This document shows positions 7,427-17,292 of a stretch of 43,429 nt of DNA, piece by piece. The position numbers were made by a program, and so were the translations under genes. The notes below the pieces were generated by a model that saw only the letters and a program-made list of their open reading frames with translations, was not told the DNA's origin and did no database searches. Each line of letters starts with the position of its first letter. The first letter of the stretch is position 1. Source of the DNA: an uncultured Gammaproteobacteria bacterium. GTDB taxonomy: Bacteria; Pseudomonadota; Gammaproteobacteria; Enterobacterales; Psychrobiaceae. Where the stretch lies: NCBI GenBank assembly GCA_913060565.1, contig CAJXRU010000017.1:1-43429 (forward strand). Direction: 5' to 3'.

Positions 7427-9265
7427 ATGAAAATAATAGGAATATCTGGCCTGTTTCATGATGCTGCTGCTGCTGCTGTTGTCGATGGTAAGGTCGTTGC
7501 TGCTGCTCAGGAAGAGCGCTTTACAAGACTAAAGCATGATGCAAATCTTCCTGTAAACTCGATTAAATTTTGTTTGCAATTTATTGGCTGTGAATTGGAG
7601 GACTTGGATGCCATAGTATTTTATGATGACCCGCTTCTTAAATTGGAACGCTGTTTAGCCATCGGTAGTATGTCGAAGTCTGACAACAGTGAATTGCTAT
7701 CAGACTTACTTGAAGAGCACTTAACTCATAAACTTTGGGTAGAAAACTTGTTGCGTGAAGAGTTTCAACAATCCCTAGGTAAGCTTGATAGACTTTTATA
7801 CTCTAAGCATCACCATTCTCATGCCGCAAGTGCTTTTTATCCTTCACCATTTGAAAGCTCTGCTATTTTGGTAATTGACGGTGTGGGGGAATGGGCAACA
7901 ACTTCAATAGGCTTTGGTAAAGGAAAAGATATAGAATTTATCAAAGAACTGAAGTTTCCGCATTCTTTGGGTCTGTTATACAGCGCGTTTACTTACTATT
8001 GTGGCTTTAAGGTAAACTCTGGTGAGTATAAGTTAATGGGGCTCGCGCCATACGGTCAGCCTACCTATGTAGAAAAAATTGAGCAATATTTAATTCGCTT
8101 CAATGATGATGGCTCATTTGAATTAAACATGGAATATTTTGGTTTTGTCGATAATCAGCAAATGATTAATGATGCTTTTTGCGAAGTGTTTAATGAGCCA
8201 ATTCGTACACCAGAGTCAGAATTAACACAATTTTATTTAAATATCGCGGCATCTATACAAATTGTGCTTGAGAAAGCAGTATTGAGACTGTGTGAGGCAA
8301 CTAGGAGATTCACTAAATGTGATAATCTCGTATTAGCTGGCGGAGTTGCACTTAATTGCGTTTCTAATAGTAAAATTTTAAAGTCTGGAATATTTAAAAA
8401 TATTTGGATACAGCCCGCTGCGGGTGATGCTGGAGGTGCTTTGGGAGCAGCGCTCATCACCTATCACCAATATTTTAATCAGCAGCGATATCTTAATTCC
8501 TGCTTAGGTGACAGCCAGAACAATTCTCTTTTAGGACCAGAGTATAGCCAGCGTGACATTGTTCATTATTTGAATGCGGTTCAAGCAAAATATGAAGTTT
8601 TCTCTAATCGGGACGAATTAAATAGAGAAACTTGCAGATTGTTGTTAGAAGAAAAAGTGATTGGATATTTTGATGGTCGGATGGAGTTTGGCCCAAGAGC
8701 ACTAGGGAGTAGATCAATCATCGGTATTGCGTCTTCGAAAAATATGCAGTCAAAGATGAATCTAAGGATAAAGTATAGGGAATCGTTTCGACCTTTCGCA
8801 CCTATAGTAGCCCAAAAAAATGCACATAAATTCTTTCAAAATGGTTTTGAAAGTCCTTATATGCTATTGGTCGATGACTGCAAAGACGAATTAATCATTA
8901 AAGACTACAATATCCCTAAAGTTGAGAGTGAATCTGACTTGTACACATGGGTAAACTCTCCGAGATCTATAATCCCGTCTGTCACGCATATAGATTATAG
9001 CGCTAGAGTTCAGACGATTAGTCAAAAACAAGAGCATCATTTTTATAGCTTACTTGAAGAATTAGAAAAGCATACAGATACCCCGGTCCTAATTAACACC
9101 TCCTTTAATGTTAGAGGCGAGCCAATAGTTTGTAATCCACAAGATGCTTATGAGTGCTTTATGAATACTGATATGGATATACTTATTTTAGGCGATGTAT
9201 TGTTAAAAAAGAAAAATAATTTACACAATGAACCATCCAGTAAGGGAGCGCATAAACTTGATTGA
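7427..9265 (+). CDS. NodU/CmcH family carbamoyltransferase
   Basis: A 612-residue O-carbamoyltransferase of the NodU/CmcH/TobZ family, which transfers a carbamoyl group from carbamoyl phosphate (through an ATP-dependent adenylate) to a hydroxyl of a sugar or cyclitol. The N-terminal ASKHA/Kae1-like part begins GISGLFHDAAAA and contains KHHHSHAASAFYPSPF and DGVGEW, then MGLAPYG and LAGGVALNCVSN. The C-terminal half has YFDGRMEFGPRALGSRSI, RPFAPIV and LINTSFNVRGEPIVC. Length is normal and all landmark motifs are intact. It starts ten bases after the methyltransferase and overlaps the small gene that follows. It probably decorates the glycan made by this operon. Confidence 0.93.
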   Translation: MKIIGISGLFHDAAAAAVVDGKVVAAAQEERFTRLKHDANLPVNSIKFCLQFIGCELEDLDAIVFYDDPLLKLERCLAIGSMSKSDNSELLSDLLEEHLTHKLWVENLLREEFQQSLGKLDRLLYSKHHHSHAASAFYPSPFESSAILVIDGVGEWATTSIGFGKGKDIEFIKELKFPHSLGLLYSAFTYYCGFKVNSGEYKLMGLAPYGQPTYVEKIEQYLIRFNDDGSFELNMEYFGFVDNQQMINDAFCEVFNEPIRTPESELTQFYLNIAASIQIVLEKAVLRLCEATRRFTKCDNLVLAGGVALNCVSNSKILKSGIFKNIWIQPAAGDAGGALGAALITYHQYFNQQRYLNSCLGDSQNNSLLGPEYSQRDIVHYLNAVQAKYEVFSNRDELNRETCRLLLEEKVIGYFDGRMEFGPRALGSRSIIGIASSKNMQSKMNLRIKYRESFRPFAPIVAQKNAHKFFQNGFESPYMLLVDDCKDELIIKDYNIPKVESESDLYTWVNSPRSIIPSVTHIDYSARVQTISQKQEHHFYSLLEELEKHTDTPVLINTSFNVRGEPIVCNPQDAYECFMNTDMDILILGDVLLKKKNNLHNEPSSKGAHKLD

Positions 9266-9566
9266 TTCTAAAAAAATAGTATTGGACTTCGTAAAACGAC
9301 ACAATATCGAATTTAGTAATCTAGAGCGTAAATGTGTCTATAGCTCGACTGAATTTTCCACACCAGAATTTAAAGCTTTGAGCAAAGCTGATTTTGAAAA
9401 AGCCAATAATAAGGATATTCAGAGTTTTTTATTTGATTACTTACAGAATAGAAATGAAGGTATTAGCGAAGAGTTTTTAAAAGAGTTACAAGAGCTAATT
9501 TTAGTTTTAAAGGAACGTGATTTACGTACACTTTCGTCTCCATCAGCATTTGTTTATACGCTTTAG
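9258..9566 (+). CDS. Small protein of unknown function following the carbamoyltransferase
   Basis: I do not recognise this protein. It is small, charged and probably soluble, with no signal peptide or membrane segment. Residues are mostly helix-formers with a Lys/Glu-rich C-terminal half. Two starts are possible: ATG at 9228 (112 residues, 38-base overlap with the carbamoyltransferase) or TTG at 9258 (102 residues). I prefer TTG because AAGGGAG lies nine bases upstream, and other genes here use TTG after good ribosome sites. The stop is eight bases before the SGNH gene. It may be a partner of the carbamoyltransferase or an acyl-carrier-like helper, but no Asp-Ser-Leu carrier motif is visible. 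Confidence 0.6.
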   Translation: MIDSKKIVLDFVKRHNIEFSNLERKCVYSSTEFSTPEFKALSKADFEKANNKDIQSFLFDYLQNRNEGISEEFLKELQELILVLKERDLRTLSSPSAFVYTL

Positions 9567-9574
9567 GGAAATTC

Positions 9575-10495
9575 ATGGAAGAGCAAATTCAACAAACAAT
9601 TATAACAGGTATAGACCCTCATATAGGCTATAACTATTCTCGTGGTAGTGACTTTCCTCTGATGGTTGGCGAATCATTTCACAATGGATATATCAAACTT
9701 AATACGTCAGACAATACGAGTAATGGTATTGCTGTATTAGGCGGCTCTACTAGTGACATCTCATATGACGGCAGTTGGTTAAGGCCTTTTCGAGAATTAT
9801 TATCTAAAAATGGTTTTGATGTTCCTTTGTTTTCCGGGGCTGTGTCTGGCTACTCTTCAAATCAAGAGGTTTTTAAACTGATCAGAGATATCTTGCCATT
9901 ATCACCTAAAATTGTTATTTCTTTTAATGGTGTTAATGATTTGTGGCATATCCAATCAACTAGCCCAACTCATCCAATGGTTCATTCTTATCAAAATAGA
10001 CTCTTTCAGCATTTACTCCCAAACAAAAATACTGAAAAAGAACAATTTTTTGATAGCTTTAAGAATGTTAGCGGAGCCGTCGCCTTTAATGACAATTATC
10101 CACTGTCCTCAGTTAATTTGGGAACTCAGAGTAAGCTAACACCTAGTCAGAACTGGTATAAAAACAGCCAGTTGATGTATGCAATTTGTAAACAATTTAA
10201 TATTCAATATATTAATATATTACAACCCGTGATAGGTGCTGGAGCATATCATTTGAACGAAATTGAAAAGAAATTTTTTGAGCAAAAGTGCCGCGAATGG
10301 GTTGGGTATGAACAGGCAATTAAAGATTTTTTTTATGATGCGAGGAGTTATGCAACCAGCCATGAATATATACACGATTTTGTAGATATTTTTTCAGATT
10401 GTAGAGATATGTATGGAGATATTAGGCATCCTAATAAAAGTGGCAATGAGATAATTGCGCAGGCCGTTTCATCATTGATTTATCCACATTTATAA
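9575..10495 (+). CDS. SGNH/GDSL-type hydrolase or acyl esterase
   Basis: A 306-residue cytoplasmic SGNH-fold protein. Block I is AVLGGSTSD with the nucleophile serine in place of GDS. The block II glycine falls in FSGAVSGYSSNQE, block III is SFNGVNDLW with the asparagine, and block V is DIRHPNKSGN with the Asp and His. There is no signal peptide, which argues against a secreted lipase and for removing or transferring an O-acyl group on the sugar being built. It lies between the small unknown gene and the DUF115 gene with short spacers, so it probably belongs to the same transcript. Family is well supported, substrate is not. Confidence 0.8.
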   Translation: MEEQIQQTIITGIDPHIGYNYSRGSDFPLMVGESFHNGYIKLNTSDNTSNGIAVLGGSTSDISYDGSWLRPFRELLSKNGFDVPLFSGAVSGYSSNQEVFKLIRDILPLSPKIVISFNGVNDLWHIQSTSPTHPMVHSYQNRLFQHLLPNKNTEKEQFFDSFKNVSGAVAFNDNYPLSSVNLGTQSKLTPSQNWYKNSQLMYAICKQFNIQYINILQPVIGAGAYHLNEIEKKFFEQKCREWVGYEQAIKDFFYDARSYATSHEYIHDFVDIFSDCRDMYGDIRHPNKSGNEIIAQAVSSLIYPHL

Positions 10496-10509
10496 GAAGA
10501 GCATAACTA

Positions 10510-11616
10510 ATGAGAGAATTTAGGAGTAATGCTCCAAACGTCTTAGAATATAGTAGGGTTTTATTTGCTCCTGCATCAGAATTGACCTTAGAACTCCAAA
10601 AACATCTAGTTGATGAGTTTAATATCACTAGTATTGGCTTTATCGATAAGTTCAAACAAGGAAAATCAATTTTTGATTCAGTCAATGGATTAAGTTTTGA
10701 TTTCGTTATCGTCGCTAGCCCAAACTATCAAATTGAAATACTTAAAAATTTTCCTTTTACAGATCTTTACTATGTTGAATATAGATCTGTCAGTCGCTTT
10801 TATGACTTTAAACGTTTATCTTGTGCTCGACATTTCTTAATAAAGCAAAATATTCAATTTTATGAATGGTTTAGGGGAAATTTTCTAGCAAAACTTCAAG
10901 AGCTAAAGCATATAAAAAGAGGTTTTGCGTTAAAACAATATAAAAATACGCATCTGGGGAAACGTGCATTTATATTAGCGAATGGACCGAGCTTGAATAC
11001 TAATGATATAGAAAAAACTAAGAATGATATTAGTTTTGCGGCAAATAAGATTTGGCTTACTTTTGAAGATACCGATTTTAGACCGACTTATTATTGCGTA
11101 ACTGATTACTTAGTTATGACTCAAAATTATTCTCAAATCGCAAAATTAGAATCTGACGGTAAATTCTTTCCAGATTATTTTTTGCCGCCAGTTCTGCCTA
11201 AATTAAATAATGTGCACTACTTTGATTGCTTATCAGAGATTACAAGTGACATACATCTTGAAAAAGGAATTTATCCGGGGCATACAGTCATATTTACGAT
11301 GATTATGTTAGCTATTTATATGGGAATTAAAGAGATATACCTAATAGGCTTGGACCATAGATTTTTGATACCAAAAAATTTTATAGGGCGTGATACTGAG
11401 GAGCCTATTGTCAGTGAAGGTGAGGTAAACCATTTTCATCCTGATTACAGAAAACCTGGAGAAAAGTGGGCTCAGCCACAAATGGAAGAACTGACACAAG
11501 CATTTATAAACGCAAAAGAAATTGCAAAAGTTAACGATGTTGAGATCTTAAATGCGTCTCGATATTCTGAATTAACTGTTTTTCAACGCGTTTCTTTTGA
11601 TGAAATAGATTTTTAA
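10510..11616 (+). CDS. Fusion: unrecognised N-terminal module + DUF115/Maf-like domain
   Basis: A 368-residue protein. Residues about 12-100 repeat the module of the 6452 protein (AP 20-21, GFIDKFKQG 43-51, ASPNY 69-73). Residues about 148-350 look like the DUF115 / MptE-like domain shared with Maf (motility-associated factor) flagellin glycosyltransferases: AFILANGPSLN (153-163), then a GIYPGHTVIFTMIML helix and EIYLIGLDH. Known Maf proteins carrying this domain are needed to attach nonulosonic acids to flagellin. This copy is much shorter than full Maf proteins. It is therefore a candidate glycosyltransferase for the operon's CMP-sugar, which is inference. It sits just before the second cytidylyltransferase. 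Confidence 0.75.
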   Translation: MREFRSNAPNVLEYSRVLFAPASELTLELQKHLVDEFNITSIGFIDKFKQGKSIFDSVNGLSFDFVIVASPNYQIEILKNFPFTDLYYVEYRSVSRFYDFKRLSCARHFLIKQNIQFYEWFRGNFLAKLQELKHIKRGFALKQYKNTHLGKRAFILANGPSLNTNDIEKTKNDISFAANKIWLTFEDTDFRPTYYCVTDYLVMTQNYSQIAKLESDGKFFPDYFLPPVLPKLNNVHYFDCLSEITSDIHLEKGIYPGHTVIFTMIMLAIYMGIKEIYLIGLDHRFLIPKNFIGRDTEEPIVSEGEVNHFHPDYRKPGEKWAQPQMEELTQAFINAKEIAKVNDVEILNASRYSELTVFQRVSFDEIDF

Positions 11617-11626
11617 GGAGCGAACA

Positions 11627-12304
11627 TTGAAAGACATCGGAAAAGTTATTATTCATATTCCAGCAAGAGGTGGGAGTAAGCGTGTACCTAGAAAAAATTT
11701 ACGCCAAATGAATGGAAAGCCGATGGTTTCATATGCTATTGAAAGTGCGATTAAGGCAGATGTTACCAATGATATATACGTGAATACTGATTGCAATGAT
11801 ATTGCGCATTATGTATTGGGAGAATATCCAATAAATGTTTATATGCGTTCAAAAAATTTAGCGACGGACAATGCTACAAGCGATGACTTTAATTTAGATA
11901 TCATTGAAAAGCTTTGTCCAGATACACTTGTTATGATTAACCCTGTGTGTCCGCTAATTACCCATGAAGATATTAGATTAGCGTTGCATCTTTATCGGGA
12001 CAGTGATTGCGATACGTTGATTTCAAGTTGTAAAACAAATATGCAGTGTTTTTGTAATGGAGAAGCTATTAATATCAATGTTGAAGAGCAATTAGCCCCT
12101 AGCCAAGAAAATAATGAAGTAATCACTTTAAATTGGGCCATTTCAGTTTGGAATGCTAAAAAGTTTAAAAACAGGATGCGTGATAGGGGGTATGCTGTCT
12201 TAGGTGAGCATCGTGTATTTTATAACATTAGCTCAATTAAAGGAGTGAAAGTTAGCAATGAAGAAGATTTTTTATTCTGTGAAAAGTTACTTCAGTTAAA
12301 TTAG
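11627..12304 (+). CDS. NeuA-type CMP-sugar cytidylyltransferase (second of two in operon)
   Basis: A 225-residue acylneuraminate cytidylyltransferase family protein with a textbook nucleotide-binding start, IPARGGSKRVPRKN. MINPVCPLI and VSNEEDFLF are further landmarks. The TTG at 11627 is the start, because AAGGAG ends six bases before it and no in-frame ATG lies nearby before the motif. It is the last gene of the plus-strand glycan operon and converges on the minus-strand fusion gene with a 54-base gap. It differs from both PseF (14271) and the copy at 4220, so it may activate a third sugar or a modified form of the same one. Confidence 0.85.
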   Translation: MKDIGKVIIHIPARGGSKRVPRKNLRQMNGKPMVSYAIESAIKADVTNDIYVNTDCNDIAHYVLGEYPINVYMRSKNLATDNATSDDFNLDIIEKLCPDTLVMINPVCPLITHEDIRLALHLYRDSDCDTLISSCKTNMQCFCNGEAININVEEQLAPSQENNEVITLNWAISVWNAKKFKNRMRDRGYAVLGEHRVFYNISSIKGVKVSNEEDFLFCEKLLQLN

Positions 12305-12358
12305 CACATAAATGTGCAGCAGCCAGAGAGTGAACTACACTTGATGCACTAAAACTTA

Positions 12359-14278
12359 TTATTTTTGTTTACATATCATCATCTGTGTTGCTTGTTCAAG
12401 ATTAGTGACACGGTGATCTACGACATCAAAAAATCTAGATACGTAGTTGTAAAACTCTTGAAAATTCCACTCTCTTTGGTGGGTCATATTTTTTGGAGGG
12501 CCAAATTTGGCTGGATCATCATCGCAGTAAACTAAATCGCGTTCTGGTGTTGACAACACTAGGTATTCAAATGATTGATTCTGTATAAACGTTAATAGTT
12601 GATCTGGATTTACTAAATGTTCAATTACGTCAGAACAGATAACTACGTCTGTAGTAAAGCTGTTATGACTTACAAAGTTTGAGGTTTTCCATTTATGATC
12701 GGGGTATTTCTGTTTCAGAATTGAGACGTTTTCAGGTAATTCATAACCAGTGGTGTCGTATTGGCTTAAGTATGTTTTCAGTTTGAACCCCGAACCACAA
12801 CCAATATCTACTACTTTGTTAAAGTTATTTCTCACCATTAACCCTAAGGCGTGTAAATAAACCTCTAATTGCCATTCGTCCTCACATTCTTGGTCGTCAT
12901 AGTGATTGTATGCGTTTCGAGCGCTATAGCGAGGATCAATTTCAAAACATTGTTCGGATGAAAAGTCGACTTTATCACGCTCGTCGAGCAAATTTTTTAT
13001 TCGATATGCGGCCAACTTAGCTGGTGGAATAGGAGATGAAATATTACATTTTTTATCTAAAAACTCGAAAGCTTGTTGTCGTATGTGTTCTTTGTTTAAT
13101 AAGCTATTGACTATTGCTTGCTTTAGTGTGTGACGATCAGATGCTATGTCGTATGCGCTCATAGGCGATTTATACAGTTTAACTGTTTCATTGTGAGGAT
13201 TGTAATAAACCACCGGCTTTCCTAGTGCCAATGATTCCAGAATTACTGTGCTAAATCGACTGATCACTATAGTATTTTTCCGAATCGTGTCATAGATATT
13301 TTCGGAAGAAACGTCATCAGAAGAAAACTTTCCGTTATCGGCGTGATGCTGAGCGATAGTGTATGGCAGGTTTAATTCATCGCACACGCTTTTTATGTCG
13401 TTGACCCAATTCTCTCTGACTTCTTCGAACGTACCATAAGTAAAGTTTACATTAATAACTACTTTATCTTGGTTAGGGAAATTAACAGTTTCTCGATACA
13501 TGTTGTACATTTTGGGTAACCCAATTATCGATGTTTTGTTCGTTTTGTGTGCTAAATGCTTTTGATCATCTCTTCCCATCAAAAGAACATGTTCGACAGT
13601 GTTGTATGCGTTACGCTCATAGTCGTAGTCGCTGTCTTCAAAATCTTCGATACCATCTACAATTCCCATGGTTAAGGCTCCCCTTTGCCTTTCTTGAGTA
13701 AGAAAGGGTCTAGCAAAACTCTGTTCCCAATCAATAGAGGCAACAGTAATACTTTTTGATATTGAGTTGGCGCTGTCTTTATGAATAACTGAAATATCTG
13801 GATTTTCTTTAAAGCCTTCGAGACTATTGCAATTTATATCCGAATCGAAATCGACCATAACACTTGATAATCCAAGCTGCTTTAACTCTCTAGCTATCAG
13901 TGACAGATCGGTGATGTTAGATTTATTAAAAGGCATTAGTAAAACGTCTACTTGGGTGTCACTGTTGAGTTTGGCAAGGTAATCATTGTATGAAATGAGC
14001 TCCTGCCCAGATTTACGATAAAGTAACACTTTTGATTTATCGAAATTTTCGGCAATTTCTTTCCAATAGTTCGGACTTTGGATGAGAACATAATCGTAAT
14101 CTTCTACTTGCTCTGGAGAAATTACACCTGGTTGTGTTTTGAAAGAGTCTACATAGGCGAGAACGTTTACATCGAGGTTTTTCACTTCATTGAAAAGGTT
14201 GACAGCTGGTGGATTATATGGGGCAACATAGACTTTGTTGCCAATTAATTCAGCAATAGATGATATTTTATTAGTCAT
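12359..14278 (-). CDS. Three-domain fusion: unknown module + GT-B-like domain + methyltransferase
   Basis: A 639-residue protein. Residues 16-100 repeat the module of the 6452 protein with identical spacing (AP 19-20, YVDSFK 42-47, SPNYW 68-72). Residues about 108-430 resemble a GT-B/CDP-glycerol-transferase-like surface carbohydrate protein, with a late block ISRFSTVILES followed by LALGKPVVYYNPH (339-362). Residues about 450-639 are a class I methyltransferase, with VVDIGCGSG (489-497), VICSDVIEHL and YLVLSTPERD. The ATG overlaps the pseF stop, so it is the last gene of the pse operon. It could transfer and methylate a sugar. It lacks the RADAS-type start of PseG, so I do not propose it as PseG. 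Confidence 0.75.
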   Translation of the reverse strand: MTNKISSIAELIGNKVYVAPYNPPAVNLFNEVKNLDVNVLAYVDSFKTQPGVISPEQVEDYDYVLIQSPNYWKEIAENFDKSKVLLYRKSGQELISYNDYLAKLNSDTQVDVLLMPFNKSNITDLSLIARELKQLGLSSVMVDFDSDINCNSLEGFKENPDISVIHKDSANSISKSITVASIDWEQSFARPFLTQERQRGALTMGIVDGIEDFEDSDYDYERNAYNTVEHVLLMGRDDQKHLAHKTNKTSIIGLPKMYNMYRETVNFPNQDKVVINVNFTYGTFEEVRENWVNDIKSVCDELNLPYTIAQHHADNGKFSSDDVSSENIYDTIRKNTIVISRFSTVILESLALGKPVVYYNPHNETVKLYKSPMSAYDIASDRHTLKQAIVNSLLNKEHIRQQAFEFLDKKCNISSPIPPAKLAAYRIKNLLDERDKVDFSSEQCFEIDPRYSARNAYNHYDDQECEDEWQLEVYLHALGLMVRNNFNKVVDIGCGSGFKLKTYLSQYDTTGYELPENVSILKQKYPDHKWKTSNFVSHNSFTTDVVICSDVIEHLVNPDQLLTFIQNQSFEYLVLSTPERDLVYCDDDPAKFGPPKNMTHQREWNFQEFYNYVSRFFDVVDHRVTNLEQATQMMICKQK

Positions 14279-14965
14279 AACTCATTTCTTTAGTTATTTT
14301 GAAAATCAATTGTGCGCGTTGCCAATCGTCGATAGTATCAATGTCTTGGGCCAAATAACTGGGGATAATAATAGGACTTGTGTTACTCGAAAAAATTTGT
14401 GCTGTCCGTAAGTATGCGTATGATGTGCCCCAATAAAATTGTCCTGCGTCATGAATCACTGTCGTTAAATCTTGAGATCGCTTGTCTATATTGTGGTCAA
14501 AAAATGGCTTAACTGAACCCGATTGTGTAATCGTTAGAGAGCGTTGAATGGGAAAATCATAATGCGTTGCAGCAAAACAGAAATCTCTTTTATATTCTTC
14601 TAAAGCCTTAAATCCGCTACGTAAATCTTTAATATCAAGCATTGGGGCTGTTGCATAAATCAAACACGCATATTCAAATTCAATTCCTTGCTCCAAATAC
14701 CACTCAATCGCATGCTTTGCTACCGCAGTCGTCCCCGTATAATCGTCAGCCAGTTCCTTGGGTCTCATAAACGGCGTTTCTGCTCCATAATTGCGTGCAA
14801 CTTCTGCTATTTCTTCATCGTCAGTTGAGACTATTACTTTATCAAATAAGCCACTTTTGATAGCCGTTTCAATAGAATATGCAATGATTGGCTTTCCGCA
14901 AAAGTCTTTAATGTTTTTTCGAGGTATGCGTTTGCTACCACCGCGTGCCGGAATTATTGCGAGAT

Positions 14966-14969
<4 letters not shown>
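14271..14969 (-). CDS. pseF: Pseudaminic acid cytidylyltransferase
   Basis: A 232-residue cytidylyltransferase that converts pseudaminic acid and CTP to CMP-pseudaminate, the donor for flagellin O-glycosylation. The nucleotide-binding motif IPARGGSKRIPRKN is at the N-terminus, followed by GKPIIAYSIETA, VSTDDEEIAEVA, ATAPML and DIDTIDDW, all typical of PseF. The ATG at 14969 overlaps the pseC stop as ATGA and has AGGA upstream; an in-frame TTG six bases earlier is less likely. Being directly after pseB and pseC fixes the assignment to the pseudaminic rather than the sialic acid pathway. Confidence 0.92.
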
Positions 14970-17166
<2,197 letters not shown>

Positions 17167-17190
17167 CTAAAACTATCAGCTACACTAGCT

Positions 17191-17204
17191 GTCAATAAAT
17201 TGAC
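17191..17204 (+). promoter_or_regulatory. FlrA/FleQ-type box in the pseB-flrA divergent spacer
   Basis: The 14 bases GTCAATAAATTGAC match the published Pseudomonas FleQ consensus (as I recall, GTCA-N-TAAA-TTGAC) without mismatch. They lie 88 bases before the flrA start and 84 bases upstream of the pseB start. A second inverted repeat, CAGCT-N5-AGCTG (17177-17191), abuts it. Binding by FlrA itself would give autoregulation and control of pseB. Binding is inferred. Confidence 0.6.
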
Positions 17205-17207
17205 TAT

Positions 17208-17216
17208 TGCTATGCT
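17208..17216 (+). promoter_or_regulatory. Candidate sigma-70 extended -10 for flrA
   Basis: TGCTATGCT fits an extended -10 (TG-n-TATnnT) located just downstream of the FlrA box, with no good -35. No sigma-54 GG-N10-GC element is visible before flrA, as expected for a class I gene. On the other strand TTGACA (17190-17195 reversed) could be a -35 for pseB, but its -10 is poor. Both are tentative. Confidence 0.3.
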
Positions 17217-17292
17217 TTAATCATGGCAGTTAGAATAACTCATAATACTAAAAATAGTAAATCACTTTGTTTTATAAAGGTAATGTCAACTG

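Noticed and set aside
12304-12317. Hairpin GCACA-TAAA-TGTGC at the convergent junction, as a terminator
   Set aside because: The stem is only five pairs and no T-tract follows on either strand. I do not call it a terminator.
12359-14278. Middle domain as a replacement for PseG
   Set aside because: PseG also has a GT-B fold, but its N-terminal RADAS/GxGH signature is missing and the closest visual likeness is to CDP-glycerol-type transferases.
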